A stretch of 64,000 nucleotides of DNA from Sipunculus nudus (lineage: Eukaryota > Annelida > Sipuncula > Golfingiida > Sipunculidae): assembly GCA_026874595.1 (NCBI GenBank), contig CM049311.1, positions 41,233,676 through 41,297,675 of the forward strand, in the 5' to 3' direction. The position numbers were made by a program, and so were the translations under genes. The notes below the pieces were generated by a model. It searched no databases and had not been told where the DNA came from. It saw only the letters and a list, made by a program, of their open reading frames with translations. The first letter of the stretch is position 1; every line of letters begins with the position of its first letter. This document shows, piece by piece, positions 39,141-52,789 of the stretch.

Positions 39141-40098
39141 AATAATAAGAGAATCGTATGATTTTTTAAAAAATAAAATACAACTGAAATGATTATTAAA
39201 ATAAAATCAAAGAATATATTCATGAATGCATTTATGGATACATTCTGAAAGTATTTGCACTGGTAATCATATACTTTCATTTTTACCTGAATTCCCATTC
39301 TTATTCAAGAAATTTTATAATGGAGTACATATTCATATTCGTATTCAAATACATTTGCAAAGTATTCGCACCATGTCTGGTATTTATTCAGTTTTCACCA
39401 AACAATGATGTTGAGAATCCAGAATATACAAAATTCACACATTTAAATAATGATCATAAGTACCTGGTTTTATGGCTTTTATTCATATAAAAAAAAATAC
39501 ATGTAATATATTCATTTTGGACTAATTTCACATCAATGTACACACTAGACACAGCAGGAATCTAGATTAATATTATCAACTGCATCTTTGTCTATCATTG
39601 ATTTCCTTCATATGATCCCTAATGATTAGTAATGAATAATATGATTTATTTTTTTATCATTAAAATTGAACTGAAAATTACCATAGGTGACTGCATGGTG
39701 TTATTTGGAATAGGTGACATTCTATCAATCGATACAAGATTCTTATATCATCAGTAACTTAATAAGTTAATTTCCTGTTATTATCAACTAACAAATTCCT
39801 TTTCCATTTTTCTTTAATTTGTTATTAAAACCAATAAAAATTTATTAATTTATTGTTTATTGTTATGTTGTTATTGAGTTGGGTTGGACACCTGGATCAA
39901 CTGTGGCAGGCCATAAGCTGCCTGGCTGCCCCAGTGTATGCCTCACGTCAAGCGTGCATAATTTGATGAAAGGTCAACAAGGTCAACATACAGGTGACTC
40001 AAAAGGGGCTGGGGAGAGCTAAGGTCTGACATGGTCTCATGAAAACATTAATAAAAGCTACATTTTTTGGCCAATTGCTTTCAGCTTTCTAAACTAAA

Positions 40099-42739
40099 CA
40101 AGGGACCTATGGGTCACGACGCTCAGCTGTTATATATAATAAAAAAATATTATTTAGAAATGAGGCACATGCTGGTTTTGTGTGGTAATAAATATAAGCT
40201 GTATTATGAGTTGTTGTTGTTTAGCTTATGTATGATTTTGATAGTACCTTTGGAGACAGGGAAGAGGATTGATTTCATTTATTTTATTAACAAATGGAGT
40301 ACTACTGTCACACAGATTTTGACTTGGCCATATAACTTATAAGCAGAACATATAATATAAGAGTTTAACTATTTATTAAAAAAATTACAAATATTGTCCC
40401 AAATATAATTTTTATTAAAAATAATAAGAGAATCATATGATTTTTTAAAATGAAATATAACTGATATGATTATTAAAATAATATTAAAGAATATATTCAT
40501 GAATGCATTCATGAATACATTTTGAAAGTATTTGCATGAGTATTCATATACTTTCATTTTTACCTGAATTCCCATTCTCTATGCAAGAAATTTTATAATG
40601 GAGTACATAATCATATTCGTATTTAAATACAATTACAAAGTATTCGCACCACTTCTGGTATTTATTCAGTTTTCACCAAACAATGATGTTGAGAATCCAG
40701 AATATACAAAATTCACACATTTAAATAATGATCTTAAGTATCTGGTTTTATGGCTTTTATTTATATTAAAAAATAACTGTAAAAAATTCATTTTGGACTA
40801 ATTTCACATCAATGTACACACTAGACACAGTAGGAATCTAGATTAATATTATCAACTGCATCTTTGTCTATCATTAATTTCCTTCATATAATCCTTAATG
40901 ATTAGTAATGAATAATATGATTTACTTCTTTATCATTAAAAATGAACTGAAAACTGCCATAGGTGACTGCATGGTGTTATTTGGAATATGTGACATTCTA
41001 CCCATCGATACAAGATTCTTATATCATCAGTAACTGCAAGTTAATTTCCTGTTATTATAAACTAACAAATTCCTTTTCTATTTTTCTTTAATTTGTTATT
41101 AAAAACCAATAAAAATTTATTAATTTATTGTTTATTGTTATGTTGTTGGTTAAAACTACTAGATGAGTTGGGTTGAACACCTGGATCAACTGTGGCTGGC
41201 CATCAGCTGCCTGGATTCTCCCCTCAAGCGTGCATAATTTGATGAAAGGTCAACAAGGTCAACATACAGGCGACTCAAGAGGGGCTTGAGAGAGCCAAAG
41301 TCTGACAGGGTCTCATAAAAAACATTAATAAAAGCTACAATATTTGGCAAATTTCTTTCAGCTTTCTAAACTAAAAAGCTGAAATCCTTATGTGTGCAAG
41401 ATATGAAAATTATATCAACAGTGCTCACGGGAAACAAACGTGCCATGGTCACAGTTGGGCAAAATTTAAGGTACTAATTTTATATTTATACTAATAACTT
41501 ATAAAATTTGAAAAATTCAGAACTAATTTTGGGTATTCAATTGAATCTTGATTAAATAATGTTACATCCCTGACAAAAAAAATCTCTAGCTTCAGCAATG
41601 CCCTTGTTAAGGGAGTAAATATATTTCTTGATTTTTTACAAAGTGCATTATGTTTGGGCCCATAACTAAAAAAAATACACAATACTGACATCATTTCTGG
41701 CATGTGCATAGTGAATGTATAGAAAAATATGTATATAATAAATGATCAAAGTCAGATCAGTGGTTTTGATATTAGGCAGTCTTAAAGTGTAACATTGGGT
41801 TTTTAATGGAAAAATTAAGTTTTTCATTGATATCTTGAAGGAATTAAGTCCTAGTGACCAAATTCTTGGCATGGTAGGGGATTTTGGAGAAATCTAACTG
41901 TATGCCAAATTTAAGGAACTTAGAGCTGAAGCTCGGGAGCTGAGCTCTAGCAAACTGCATAACACTAGCAATATGTGACATGGTGCTTGAAAACTTGAAT
42001 AAAATCTACAGTTTTTGATCAACTGGTTTCAAATTTTTGGTGTTAACAGTTGAAATGCTAACAAAAACATGCTGTGAAAATTAAATCCACAGCAGTTACA
42101 GCAAAAAAACGTGCCATGGTCAAAGTTGGGCAAAATTTAAGGTACCAATTTTTTATTTTTGCTAATATTTTTAAAAATTTAAAAGATTTTGATCTAATTT
42201 TGGGTATACAATTTAATTTTGATTAATAAAAGTAATATTACTGGAAAAAAAGTGCTTAGCTTTAACAAGTTTTGTGTTAAGTGATAAAATTTCTTTCCTG
42301 ATTATTTAAAAAATGCATTATGTTTGGGCCCATAACTTTTTTAAATTAAATAATACAGACCTAATTTCTGGCATGTACATAGGAATTATATAGAGGATTA
42401 TTTATAGGAAATATGAGGAAAAACAGATGAGTGGTTTTGATATTAGGCAGTCCTAAAGTGTGAAAATAGGTTTTTAATAAAAAATTGAGGTTTTTCCTTA
42501 ATTTCTCAAAGGAATGAAGTCGCAAAGACCCAGTTTTTGGCTTGGTAGGAGATCTTGGGGACATCTAACATTATGCTGAATTTTGGATTCCTAGGTCTTA
42601 CGGTTTCAAAACGTGCCACATCTACGGACGGACGGACGGACGGACGGACGGACGGACGGACGGACGGACGGACAGACGGACGGACGACGGACAATGGACC
42701 ACGACTATAGCTCAGATGACTTATAGTCAGCTGAGCTAA
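40099..42739 (+). mobile_element. 2.6 kb element, nested copy 2 in P
   Basis: Same young subtype and very similar to 36536-39140. The ACGG tract is expanded (about 42626-42690). Inserted in the five-A run of CTAAAAAGCTG in P. Confidence 0.93.
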
Positions 42740-44090
42740 AAAGCTGAAATCCTTATGTGTGCATGATATGAAAATAATATCAACAGTGCTCACAGGAAAC
42801 AAACGTGCCATGGTCAAAGTTGGGCAAAATTTAAGGTACTAATTTTATATTTATACTAATAACTTAAAAAATTTGAAAAATTCAGAACTAATTTGGGTAT
42901 TCAATTGAATCTTGATTAAATAATGTTACATCCCTGACAAAAAATCTCTAGCTTCAGCAATCCTCTTGTAAAGGGAGTAAATAAATTTCTTGATTTTTTA
43001 CAAAGTGCATTATGTTTGGGCCCATAACTTTTAACAATTACGCAATACTGACATCATTTCTGGCATGTGCATAGAGAATGTATTGAAAAATATGTATATT
43101 ATATATGATCAAAGTCAGATCAGTGGTTTTGATATTAGGCAGTCTTGTGTAACAATGGGTTTTTAATGGAAAAATAAAGTTTTTCATTAATATTTAAAAG
43201 GAATTAAGTCCTAGTGACCAAATTCTAAGCATGGTATGGGATTTTGGAGACAACTAACTGTATGTCAAATTTTAGGAACTGAGAGCTGAAGCTGGGGAGC
43301 TGGCTCTAGCAAACTGCTTTACACTAGCTTGATGTAAATAATATGTGACATGGTGCTTGAAAACTTGAACAAAATCTACAGTTTTTGATCAACTGGTTTC
43401 AAATTTTTGGTGTTAACAGATAAAATGCTAATAAAACCATGCTGTGAAAATTAAATCCACAGCAGTTACAGGAAAAAATGTGCCATGGTCAAAGTTTGAC
43501 AAAATTTAAGATACCAATTTTTTACTTTTGCTAATATTTTAAAAAATTTAAAAGATTTTTTATCTAATTTTGGGTATACAATTTAATTTTGATTAATAAA
43601 AGTAATATTACTGGAAAAAAAGTGCTTAGCTTTAACAAGTTTTGTGTTAAGTGATCAAATTTCTTTCCTGATTATTTACAAAATGCATTATGTTTGGGCC
43701 CATAACTTTTTAAAATAAATAATACAGACCTAATTTCTGGCATGTACATAGGAACTATATAGAGGACTATTTATGGTAAATATGAGGAAAAACAGATGAG
43801 TGGTTTTGATATAAGTAGTCCTGAAGTGTGAAAACAGGTTTTTAATAAAAAATTGAGGTTTTTCCTTAATTTCTCAAAGGAACAAAGTCGCAAAGACCCA
43901 GTATTCAGCTTGGTAGGAGATCTTGGGGACATCTAACATTATGCTGAATTTTGGAATCCTAGGTCTTACAGTTTCAAAACGTGCCACATCTACGGACGGA
44001 CGGATGGATGGACAGCAAGACAGATGGACGGACGACGGACAATGGACCACGACTTTAGCTCAGATGACTTATAGTCAGTTGAGCTAAAAA

Positions 44091-45360
44091 TGCAACTTAA
44101 ACTATCCTTGGCCTAAGTCCTAACTGGGCCGTGTACAACCCATCACCGCAAATTATCTCCTCGCGTAAAACATTCGCAGCACCTGTTGACAACTGACTGT
44201 TTTGCCCTCCCATATTGCCCTTTACTATGATTTATAAATGTATAAATGCAAACGAGTTTAAGGTATGCACATTTTATTGGGAATTCCCAAGTCACGCGAC
44301 CTCAGTGTGCGTTACCTGAGGTCAAACGGCCACACATATACTAATTACTCTTATTTCTGACATGTGAAATAAAACTTATATATAATTTGTTGTTCTTCAT
44401 TTCATTAAATTGAGTTATTGTTAACTGATTTTGTTCTTTTTGTCACAATTAACACTGTCTAACCATTCTTGTGGAGTTTGTAACGGTCACTCGTTTGGTT
44501 AAGGTATGTTTTGATTTAGGGTACTTATTAATCATCAAAGGATTGTGATTTGAGCCTTGCGCCCCTGCGATTTTGCTATGTAATTAATAATCAAAGGGAT
44601 GTTGTCTCGCGCATTGGCGGTCTTCCTTAAACAAACAATTAACGCTTCACCGCTCGGACTGCGACTCCCAGGAAGTGGCCCTCGCTGCGTGCACTACCTT
44701 GAGCAGTTCAAGAATTTTACCTGCTAAATTTTGTATACTGTGCATGAAAGTCTACTCAGACGTGTGTTCAAGTAGTAAATGAGTATAAATTCATAAAAGA
44801 AATTCATATAAGTTATAACGAGACACGGTGCTCAAATATTTGTATATGTGTGCACTTGTCATTTGGGAATACCGTTCATAATAAAAGATTATGAAAACGT
44901 GTTATGTTTTTAGCATGGTAATTAACTGTGATTTGGTCCTTGCATACAGTAATTCAGTAAATGATAAGCACAAAAATATTTATAAAGCAAAATCCGTTAT
45001 TAAATTTACTCCATCTGGCCTTAACAGCTGATCGGAAGTCAACTGTCAAGTATGGCGGTCTAAACGTGAGACCCGTCTATGTAATGTACCGTTATAAAAC
45101 AACGAAATCATAAGTTTTCATGGAGAATCTCGTATTTACAGATTATCTGAGGGGAAAAAAAGAACTACAGAAATGGGTATAATCAAGCAAACGTAACAAA
45201 TATATGCACTTTGTTCTTATATAAGGTAGATATTTAAACTTCTGGCATTATCGCCCATCTATGAAACGACATCAATGGTCCATGCGTCAGCAAAACTTAA
45301 TTTACTCTTTTTTATTGTTTTATTTCGTAATTCCAAGATCGTAATTATTTTTTTCATTCC
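44091..45360. other. Low-copy island inside the TEAD intron
   Basis: No match to any repeat in the window, and visibly more CpG and GC than its surroundings. A perfect inverted repeat GACCTCAG/CTGAGGTC with a 10-base loop lies at 44298-44323. No exon with splice borders was found. It could be intronic regulatory DNA; that is a guess. Confidence 0.4.
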
Positions 45361-46362
45361 TAATTATTTGAGAAAATACGGTAAATGCAGATAACTGAAA
45401 TCCGTTTTTTTTTTTAAGGTTAATTTTTTGCATAAAATTTGGTGATGATAGCTCCTGCAAAATTTGAGATATCATGGGTTAATGTATGGCTGATGAGCAA
45501 TGCCAAACCATCACAAAAGCTCACAGGTTTGCTAAAAATGTGTTAATGTAATTAATAATTTTAACAGTTTAACATACGGCCAAATCAGCTAAAAATAAAT
45601 TCCAGGAAAGTCTGCCCAGTATTCTTGATTGAGTGTACTAGTGGTATGCATCGTATGGCCTAGCCAGCATTTAGAGATATGAATGAAATGCTCCACACTG
45701 TAGCAATACATCACTTTGTTGACACAATTAAAAGAGTACTTTTTTTCATTGAAATCCCTTTTGATACAATAATGTAGCAAAAGTCAAGAATACGAAAATC
45801 AAATAGAGAAAATTATATTATTCATCTACTTTATGCATCCTGTCCCGGGGGGGGGGGTGTATTAGGCAATCTTGAAGTGTAACAATAGGATTTTCATGGA
45901 AAATTTAGGTTTTTCCTTAACTTCTAAAAGTAACAAAAGTCCCAGTGATCCAGTTTTTCTTTTGGTAGAGGAACTTAGGGCATCTGACTGTGTGTAGAAT
46001 TTCAAAATTTTAGGTCCGAGGTTTCAAAACGAGTCTTGTTAACAAATGTCTTGATAGAAGGAATCTAAGACAGACAGACAGCTTACGACAAAAGACCATT
46101 GCTAGAACTCAGTTGACTTACAGCTAAGATACTGTGACCTAATTTTGAGTTTCCAGTGAGATTTTCCAATAAGTTTCTTGAATTTTAAGTAAGAAATTTC
46201 AATTTTCAAATGCTATGCTCTGATACCTGATAACAGACAACCAGATACCAGACAGTCAGCTGACAAGACAACAGACTAAGGCCCATCATCTATATGACAG
46301 ATGACTTTCAGTCTGGTGGGCTATAGACAAATCTTACACAATATTAAATCATAGCAACTCAC
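45361..46362. repeat. Degraded K-type and HINE-type fragments
   Basis: A GATAGCTCCTGC block (45450) is shared with 35310 and 27430. An 11 G run lies at about 45847-45857, a 2.6 kb-family 3' segment at 45865-46125, and a single degraded core unit (GTGACCTAATTTTGAG) at 46135-46322. Confidence 0.5.
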
Positions 46363-46444
46363 CTCTACTTTTTCTACAACTTGCTTCCCAAAAGAGCACA
46401 CTTTTGTGGAACACTGAATGGTCATGTTCTCTGAGCTTTCATAT
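46363..46444 (-). CDS. TEAD1: TEAD exon (third from last): YESSENM...EKVE segment
   Basis: This is an 82 nt internal exon. The acceptor TTTGTGACAG ends at 46445 and the donor GTGAGT begins at 46362. The first base completes the Gln codon of the upstream exon, then 27 codons follow, from [20 protein letters not shown] to VVEKVE after one more Gln. This block is nearly invariant among TEAD proteins and forms beta strands of the YAP/TAZ-binding fold. The exon ends on a complete Glu codon (phase 0). The intron upstream of the acceptor is nearly all transposon: the terminus of a nested 13 kb insertion starts at 46492, 47 bp away, close to where a branch point is expected. Confidence 0.95.
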
Positions 46445-48539
46445 CTGTCACAAAGAAAGAAAAAGATACATCTATAGACAGAAATAAAACACAAGGGACC
46501 CATGGGTCACCGCGCTCAGCTGTTATTTATGATTATAAAATGATTTGGAAGGATGGGAGACAAATGTTGGTTCTGTGTGGTAATATAAGCGATTTATGAG
46601 AATGATGGTGTTTAACTCGTGTTATGTAAAGATTTTGTTAAAATCCTTGGAGAGGAAAGAGGGCTGATGTCATTTATATTATTTACATTTGGAAAAGGAT
46701 TGCTATTGTCACATAGGTTTTAACTTGGCCTAATATTTTATCTACATTTCAGCAGAAGTATTTGAAAAAAAAATGTCCACTATAAGTTATGTTAATTATC
46801 ATGCTTTTTACAAAGGAGTTAACTGTTAATCAATAATTACAGGTAACCCATACCCTAGAGTAGCACTAGCACAAATGATATGAGAAGTTAACTATTTATT
46901 AACAAGGGACCTATGGGTCACGACGCTCAGCTGTTAAATATGATAAAAAAATATTATTTAGAAATGAGGCACATGCTGGTTTTGTGTGGTAATAAATATA
47001 AGCTGTATTATGAGTTGTTGTTGTTTAGCTTATGTATGATTTTGAAAGTACCTTTGGAGACAGGGAAGAGGATTGATTTCATTTATTTTATTAACAAATG
47101 GAGTACTACTGTCACACAGATTTTGACTTGGCCATATAACTTATAAGCAGAACATATAATATAAGAGTTTAACTATTTATTAAAAAAAATACAAATATTG
47201 TCCCAAATATAATTTTTATTAAAAATAATAAGAGAATCATATGATTTTTTAAAATGAAATATAACTGATATGATTATTAAAATAATATTAAAGAATATAT
47301 TCATGAATGCATTCATGAATACATTTTGAAAGTATTTGCACGAGTATTCATATATTTTCATTTTTACCTGAATTCCCATTCTTTATGCAAGAAATTTTAT
47401 AATGGAGTACAAAATCATATTCGTATTTAAATACAATTACAAAGTATTTGCACCATGTCTGGAATTTATTCAGTTTTCACCAAAAAATGATGTTGAGAAT
47501 CCAGAATATACAAAATTCACACATTTAAATAATGATCATAAGTACCTGGTTTTATGGCTTTTATTTATATTAAAAAATAACTGTAAAAAATTCATTTTGG
47601 ACTAATTTCACATCAATGTACACACTAGACACAGCAGGAATCTAGATTAATATTATCAACTGCATCTTTGTCTAATTTCCTTCATATGATCCCTAATGAT
47701 TAGTAATGAATAATATGATTTACTTCTTTATCATTAAAATTGAACTGAAAAATGCCATAGGTGACTGCATGGTGTTATTTGGAATATGTGACATTCTACC
47801 CATCGATACAAGATTCTTATATCATCAGTAACTGCAAGTTAATTTCCTGTTATTATAAACTAACAAATTCCTTTTCTATTTTTCTTTAATTTGTTATTAA
47901 AAACCAATAAAAATTTATTAATTTATTGTTTTTTGTTATGTTCTCGGTTAAAACTACTAGATGAGTTGGGTTGGACACCTGGATCAACTGTGGCTTGCCA
48001 TAAGCTGCCTGGATTCCATGTATGCCTCGCCTCAAGCGTGCATAATTTGATGAAAGGTCAACAAGGTCAACATACAGGTGACTCAAGAGGGGCTGGAGAG
48101 AGCCAAAGTCTGACAGGGTCTCATAAAAAACATAAATAAAAGCTACAATTTTTGGCCAATTTCTTTCAGCTTTCTAAACTAAAAAGCTGAAATGCTTATG
48201 TGTGCCTGATATGAAAATTATATCAACAGTGCTCACGGGAAACAAACGTGCCATGGTCACAGTTGGGCAAAATTTAAGGTACTAATTTTATATTTATACT
48301 AAATAAAATTTGAAAAATTCAGAACTAATTTTGGGTATTCAATTGAATCTTGATTAAACTAGACATTTCTTGGCACCGCAGGTGCCAGAGTATCCCCAGA
48401 CATAGTAGGCCCCCCTCCTACAAGAACAGACCCCCATTTTTAGCAGCATATACTGACACTTGGCACATTTATTGTTTATTCCATCTAACGATCCACAATC
48501 TTGTTGAAGATGTTGGTCCTGTGACCTTGATCTTTTTAA

Positions 48540-50750
48540 AGATGTGTCCTGTGACCTTGACCTTTGATCTCATAACCCCAAAATCAATTTTGGTCTTGCT
48601 TTTCCAATGGGACATATGCAAGTCAAGTTTGAAATCTATACATCAATAAAGCAGGAATTATCATCCAGAAACTTATTTTTGGACAGATGGCTCCTGTGAC
48701 CTTCACCTTTGACCTTGTGACCTCAAAATTGATAGGGTTCTTCCTCTCTTGGCAGGAGAACTATATGTGCAAGATGAAAGATATGAGATGAAATGTTTGG
48801 CTGAAAATGCATCCACATCTTTTTAAAGATGTGTCCTGTGACCTTGACCTTTGACCTCATGACCCCAAAATCAATTTTGGTCTTACTTTTCCAATGGGAC
48901 ATATACAAGTCAAGTTTGAAATCCATACATCAATAAAAGCAGGAATTATCATCCAGAAACTAATTTTTGGACATATGCCTCCTGTGACCTTCATCTTTGA
49001 CCTTGTGACCTCAAAATTGATACAGATCTTCCACTCTTGGCAGGTGAACTATATGTGCAAGAGGAAAGATCTGAGATGAATTGTTTGGCTGACAATGCAT
49101 CCACAATCTTTTTAAAGAGGTTTCCTGTGACCTTGACCTTTGACCTCATGACCCCAAAATCAATTTGGGTCTTGCTTTTCTAATGGGTCAATAACAAAGC
49201 AAAGTTTGAAATCCATACATCAGTAAAAGATGGAATTATCATCCAGAAACTAATTTTTGGACAGATGGCTCCTGTGACCTTCACCTTTGACCTTGTGACC
49301 TCAAAACTGATAGGGTTCTTCCTCTCTTGGCAGGTGAACTATATGTGCAAGATGAAAGATCTGAGATGAAATGTTTGGCTGAAAATGCATCCACAGCTTT
49401 TTAAAGATGTGACCTTGACCTTTGACCTCATGACCCCAAAATCAATTTGGGTCTTGCTTTTCCAATGGGACATATATAAGTCAAGTTTGAAATCCATACA
49501 TCAATAAAAGCAGGAATTATCATCCAGAAACTAATTTTTGGACATATGGCTCCTGTGACCTTCACCTTTGACCTTGTGACCTCAAAATTAATAGGGGTCT
49601 TCCACTCTTGGCAGGTGAACTATATGTGCAAGATGAAAGATCTGAGATGAATTGTTTGGCTGAAAATGCATCCACAATCTTTTTATAGAGGTTTCCTGTG
49701 ACCTTGACCTTTGACCTCATGACCCCAAATTCAATTCCAGTCTTGCTTTTCCAATGGGACATATATAAGTCAAGTTTGAAATCCATACATCAATAAAAGC
49801 AGGAATTATCATCCAGAAACTAATTTTTGGACATATGGCTCCTGTGACCTTCACCTTTGACCTTGTGACCTCAAAATTGATAGGGGTCTTCCACTCTTGG
49901 CAGGTGAACTATATGTGCAAAATGAAAGATCTGAGATGAATTGTATGGCTGAAAATGCATCCACAATCTTTTTAAAGATGTGTCCTGTGACCTTGACCTT
50001 TGACCTCATGACCCAAAATTCAATTCCGGTTTTGCATTTCCAATGGGTCAAATACAAGTATAGTTTGAAATCCATACATCAATAAAAGATGGAATTATCA
50101 TCCAGAAACTAATTTTTGGACAGATGGCTCCTGTGACCTTCACCTTTGACCTTGTGACCTCAAAATTGATAGGGGTCTTCCTCTATTGGCAGATGACTTA
50201 TATGTGCAAGATGAAAGGTCTGAGATGAAATGTTTGGCTAAAAATGCATCCACATCTTTTTAAAGATGTGTCCTGTGACCTTGACCTTTGACCTCATGAC
50301 CCCAAAATCAATTTGGGTCTTGCTTTTCCAATGGGACATATATAAGTCAAGTTTGAAATCCATACATCAATAAAAGCAGGAATTATCATCCAGAAACTAA
50401 TTTTTGGACAGATGGCTCCTGTGACCTTCACCTTTGACCTTGTGACCTCGAAATTGATAGGGGTCTTCCACTCTTGGCAGGTGAACTATATGTGCAAGAT
50501 GAAAGATCTGAGATGAATTGTTTGGCTGAAAATGCATCCACAATCTTTTTAAAGAGGTTTCCTGTGACCTTGACCTTTGACCTCAAAATCAATTTGGGTC
50601 TTGCTTTTTCAATGGGACATATATAAGTCAATTTTGAAATCATTACATCAATAAAAGCAGGAATTATCATCAAGAAACTAATTTTTGGACAGATAGCTCC
50701 TGTGGCCTTGACCTTTGACCTTGTGACCCCAAAATTTATATGGATCATCC
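48540..50750. repeat. ~289 bp tandem array of Helitron G, DR1 motif in each unit
   Basis: The block ATCCATACATCAATAAAAG recurs at 48921, 49211, 49492, 49781, 50070 and 50358 (spacing 281-290). Each unit has two related halves, and the first carries TGACCTTTGACCT, i.e. AGGTCAAAGGTCA on the other strand. Confidence 0.94.
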
Positions 50751-51464
50751 ATTATTGGCAAGTGAGCTATATATTCAAGATGGAAGACCTGGGATGAAAG
50801 TTTGGCTTAAAATGCATCCACAGTATCTTTTAAAATGCCAGTCCAGTGACCTTGACCTTTGACCTCATGACCCTAGAACCTATAGGGTTCTTACTTTAGT
50901 GGTGGGCCATACATAAGTCATGTTTGAATTCCATATGGCTATCAACACTGGAGATATCATAAGAGGTGTTTGATTTTCACCATATATGGCAATATTCAAG
51001 GTCAAGGCCACTATCATAGGAAAGGTCATGACCCCAATTTAAATAAGCATCATCCCATAACCCATACCTATGTATATGCATAATATAAAAGAAATCTGTC
51101 CATTAGTTTTTGACTTATAATGCTCACAGTGCTGTAAGGTGGCAATTTAGGGGGTATTAAACGGCACAAAAACAAGTAAAGAATAATAGGTGGCGCCACC
51201 AGTTTGTGGAACATGACAACCCTATCCATGATCTTCCATCAACTTGATTTTGGGATAAATCCATGCAAGATTTCTTGAGATATTAAAGAATTTGTGTGAT
51301 TTTCCCCAAAATTGGACCTATTCAAGGTCAAGGACACTCTCCTAGTAAAGGTCATGACCTCATTTAAAATAGGCGTCGTCCTCTTACCCATATCTATACA
51401 TATACCAAGTTTGGTAAAGTTCCGTGAAATATTTTTTGGGTTATCGCGCCAACAAGATTCATAT

Positions 51465-51492
51465 GCGGCGGCGGCGGCGGCGGCGGCGGCGG
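51465..51492. repeat. (CGG)n tract near the Helitron 5' end
   Basis: Nine uninterrupted GCG triplets. Helitron H has an interrupted GCGGCAGCTGCGGCGG at the same place (57353-57372). Confidence 0.95.
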
Positions 51493-52789
51493 GACCGGTA
51501 TGAAAACATAGTATCCCCCGACTTTGTCTGGGGATACAATAATGTTACATCCCTGACAAAAAAATCTCTAGCTTCAGCAATGCTCTTGTTAAGGGAGTAA
51601 ATATATTTCTTGATTTTTTAAAAAGTGCATTATGTTTGGGCCCATAACTTAAAACAATTACACAATACTGACATCATTCTGGCATGTGCATAGAGAATGA
51701 AAAATATGTATATTATTTATGATTAAAGTCAGATCAGTGGTTTTGATATTAGGCAGTCTTGAAGTGTAACAATGGGTTTTTAATGGAAAAATGAAGTTTT
51801 TCATTAATATCTCGAATGTCCTAGTGACCAAATTCTTGGCATGGTAGGGCATTTTGGAGACATCTAACTGTATGCCGAATTTAAGGAACTTAGAGCTGAA
51901 GCTGGGGAGCTGAGCTCTTGCAAACTGCATAACACTAGCTTGATGTAAACAATATGTTACATGGTGCTTGAAAACTTGATTAAAATCTACAGTTTTTGAT
52001 CAACTGGTTTCAAATTTTTGGTGTTAACAGTTGAAATGCTAACAAAAACATGCTGTGAAAATTAAATCCACAGTACTTACAGGAAAAAAACGTGCCATGG
52101 TCAAAGTTGGGCAAAATTTAAGGTACCAATTTTTTATTTTTATTAATATTTTAAAAAAATTTAAAAGATTTATCTAATTTTGGGTATACAATTTAATTTT
52201 GATTAATTAAAGTTATATTACTGGAAAAAAGGTCCATAGCATTAACATTTTTTGTGTTAAGTGATCAAATATCTTTTCTGATTTTTTACAAAATGCATTA
52301 TGTTTGGGCCTAAACTTTTTTAAATTGAATAATACAGACATAATTTCTGGCATGTACATAGGAACTATATAGAGGAATATTTATGGTAAATATGAGGTAA
52401 AACAGATGAGTGGTTTTGATATTAGGCAGTCCTGAAGTGTGAAAATAGGTTTTTAATAGAAATTGAGGTTTTTCCTTAATTTCTCAAAGGAACGGAGTCC
52501 TATTGACCCAGTTTTCGGCTTGGTAGGAGATCTTGGGGACATCTAACATTATGCTGAATTTTGGATTCCTAGGTCTTACAGTTTCAAAACGTGCCACATC
52601 TAAGGACGGACGGACGGACGGACAGACGGACGGACGACGGACAATGGACCACGACTATAGCTCAGATGACTTATAGTCAGCTGAGCTAAAAATTAATTGC
52701 AATTATTATGCCAAATATAATTTTGATTAAAAAATACAAACAGTATCATCTGAAAAGTTTTTTTTCTATAATAATATTATAGAAATAAA

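Larger units (their letters stand above)
36204..44090 (+). mobile_element. 2.6 kb element P, split by two insertions of its own family
   Basis: P is present as 36204-36535, 39141-40098 and about 42740-44090, together about 2640 bp, the normal length. Each break resumes exactly where an uninterrupted copy continues: ATTTTTATTAAAAA/TAATAAGAG, and CTTTCTAAACTAAA/AAGCTGAAATCC. P is more diverged than its inserts, as expected for the older host. Confidence 0.93.
48359..51539 (-). mobile_element. Non-autonomous Helitron G with a ~289 bp tandem array
   Basis: Read on the minus strand, the 3' end is CTAG (48362-48359) preceded by a 7 bp-stem hairpin TGGCACC-TGC-GGTGCCA (48387-48371) and 9 spacer bases, the classic Helitron terminus. 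Subterminal inverted repeats TATCCCCAGACA (48391-48402) and TGTCTGGGGATA (51525-51536) mark both ends. It inserted between A and T with no duplication. The body is about 7-8 units of ~289 bp (48540-50750), then ~780 bp of unique 5' sequence with a CGG tract. No Rep/helicase gene. Confidence 0.88.
46903..52688 (+). mobile_element. 2.6 kb element F, split by a Helitron
   Basis: F occupies 46903-48358 and 51540-52688 (about 2600 bp together), with the young CAAGGGACCTATGGGTCAC start and a terminal hairpin at 52665-52687. The break, GATTAAA/TAATGTTACATCC, restores the sequence of uninterrupted copies exactly. Confidence 0.93.

Noticed and set aside
46913-47146. Recurring ~77 codon frame (also 36214, 36536, 40067) near the start of 2.6 kb elements
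   Set aside because: The copies sharing it are young and nearly identical; older copies such as 8573 and 46492 have stops, and there is no family match or codon-level conservation to point to.
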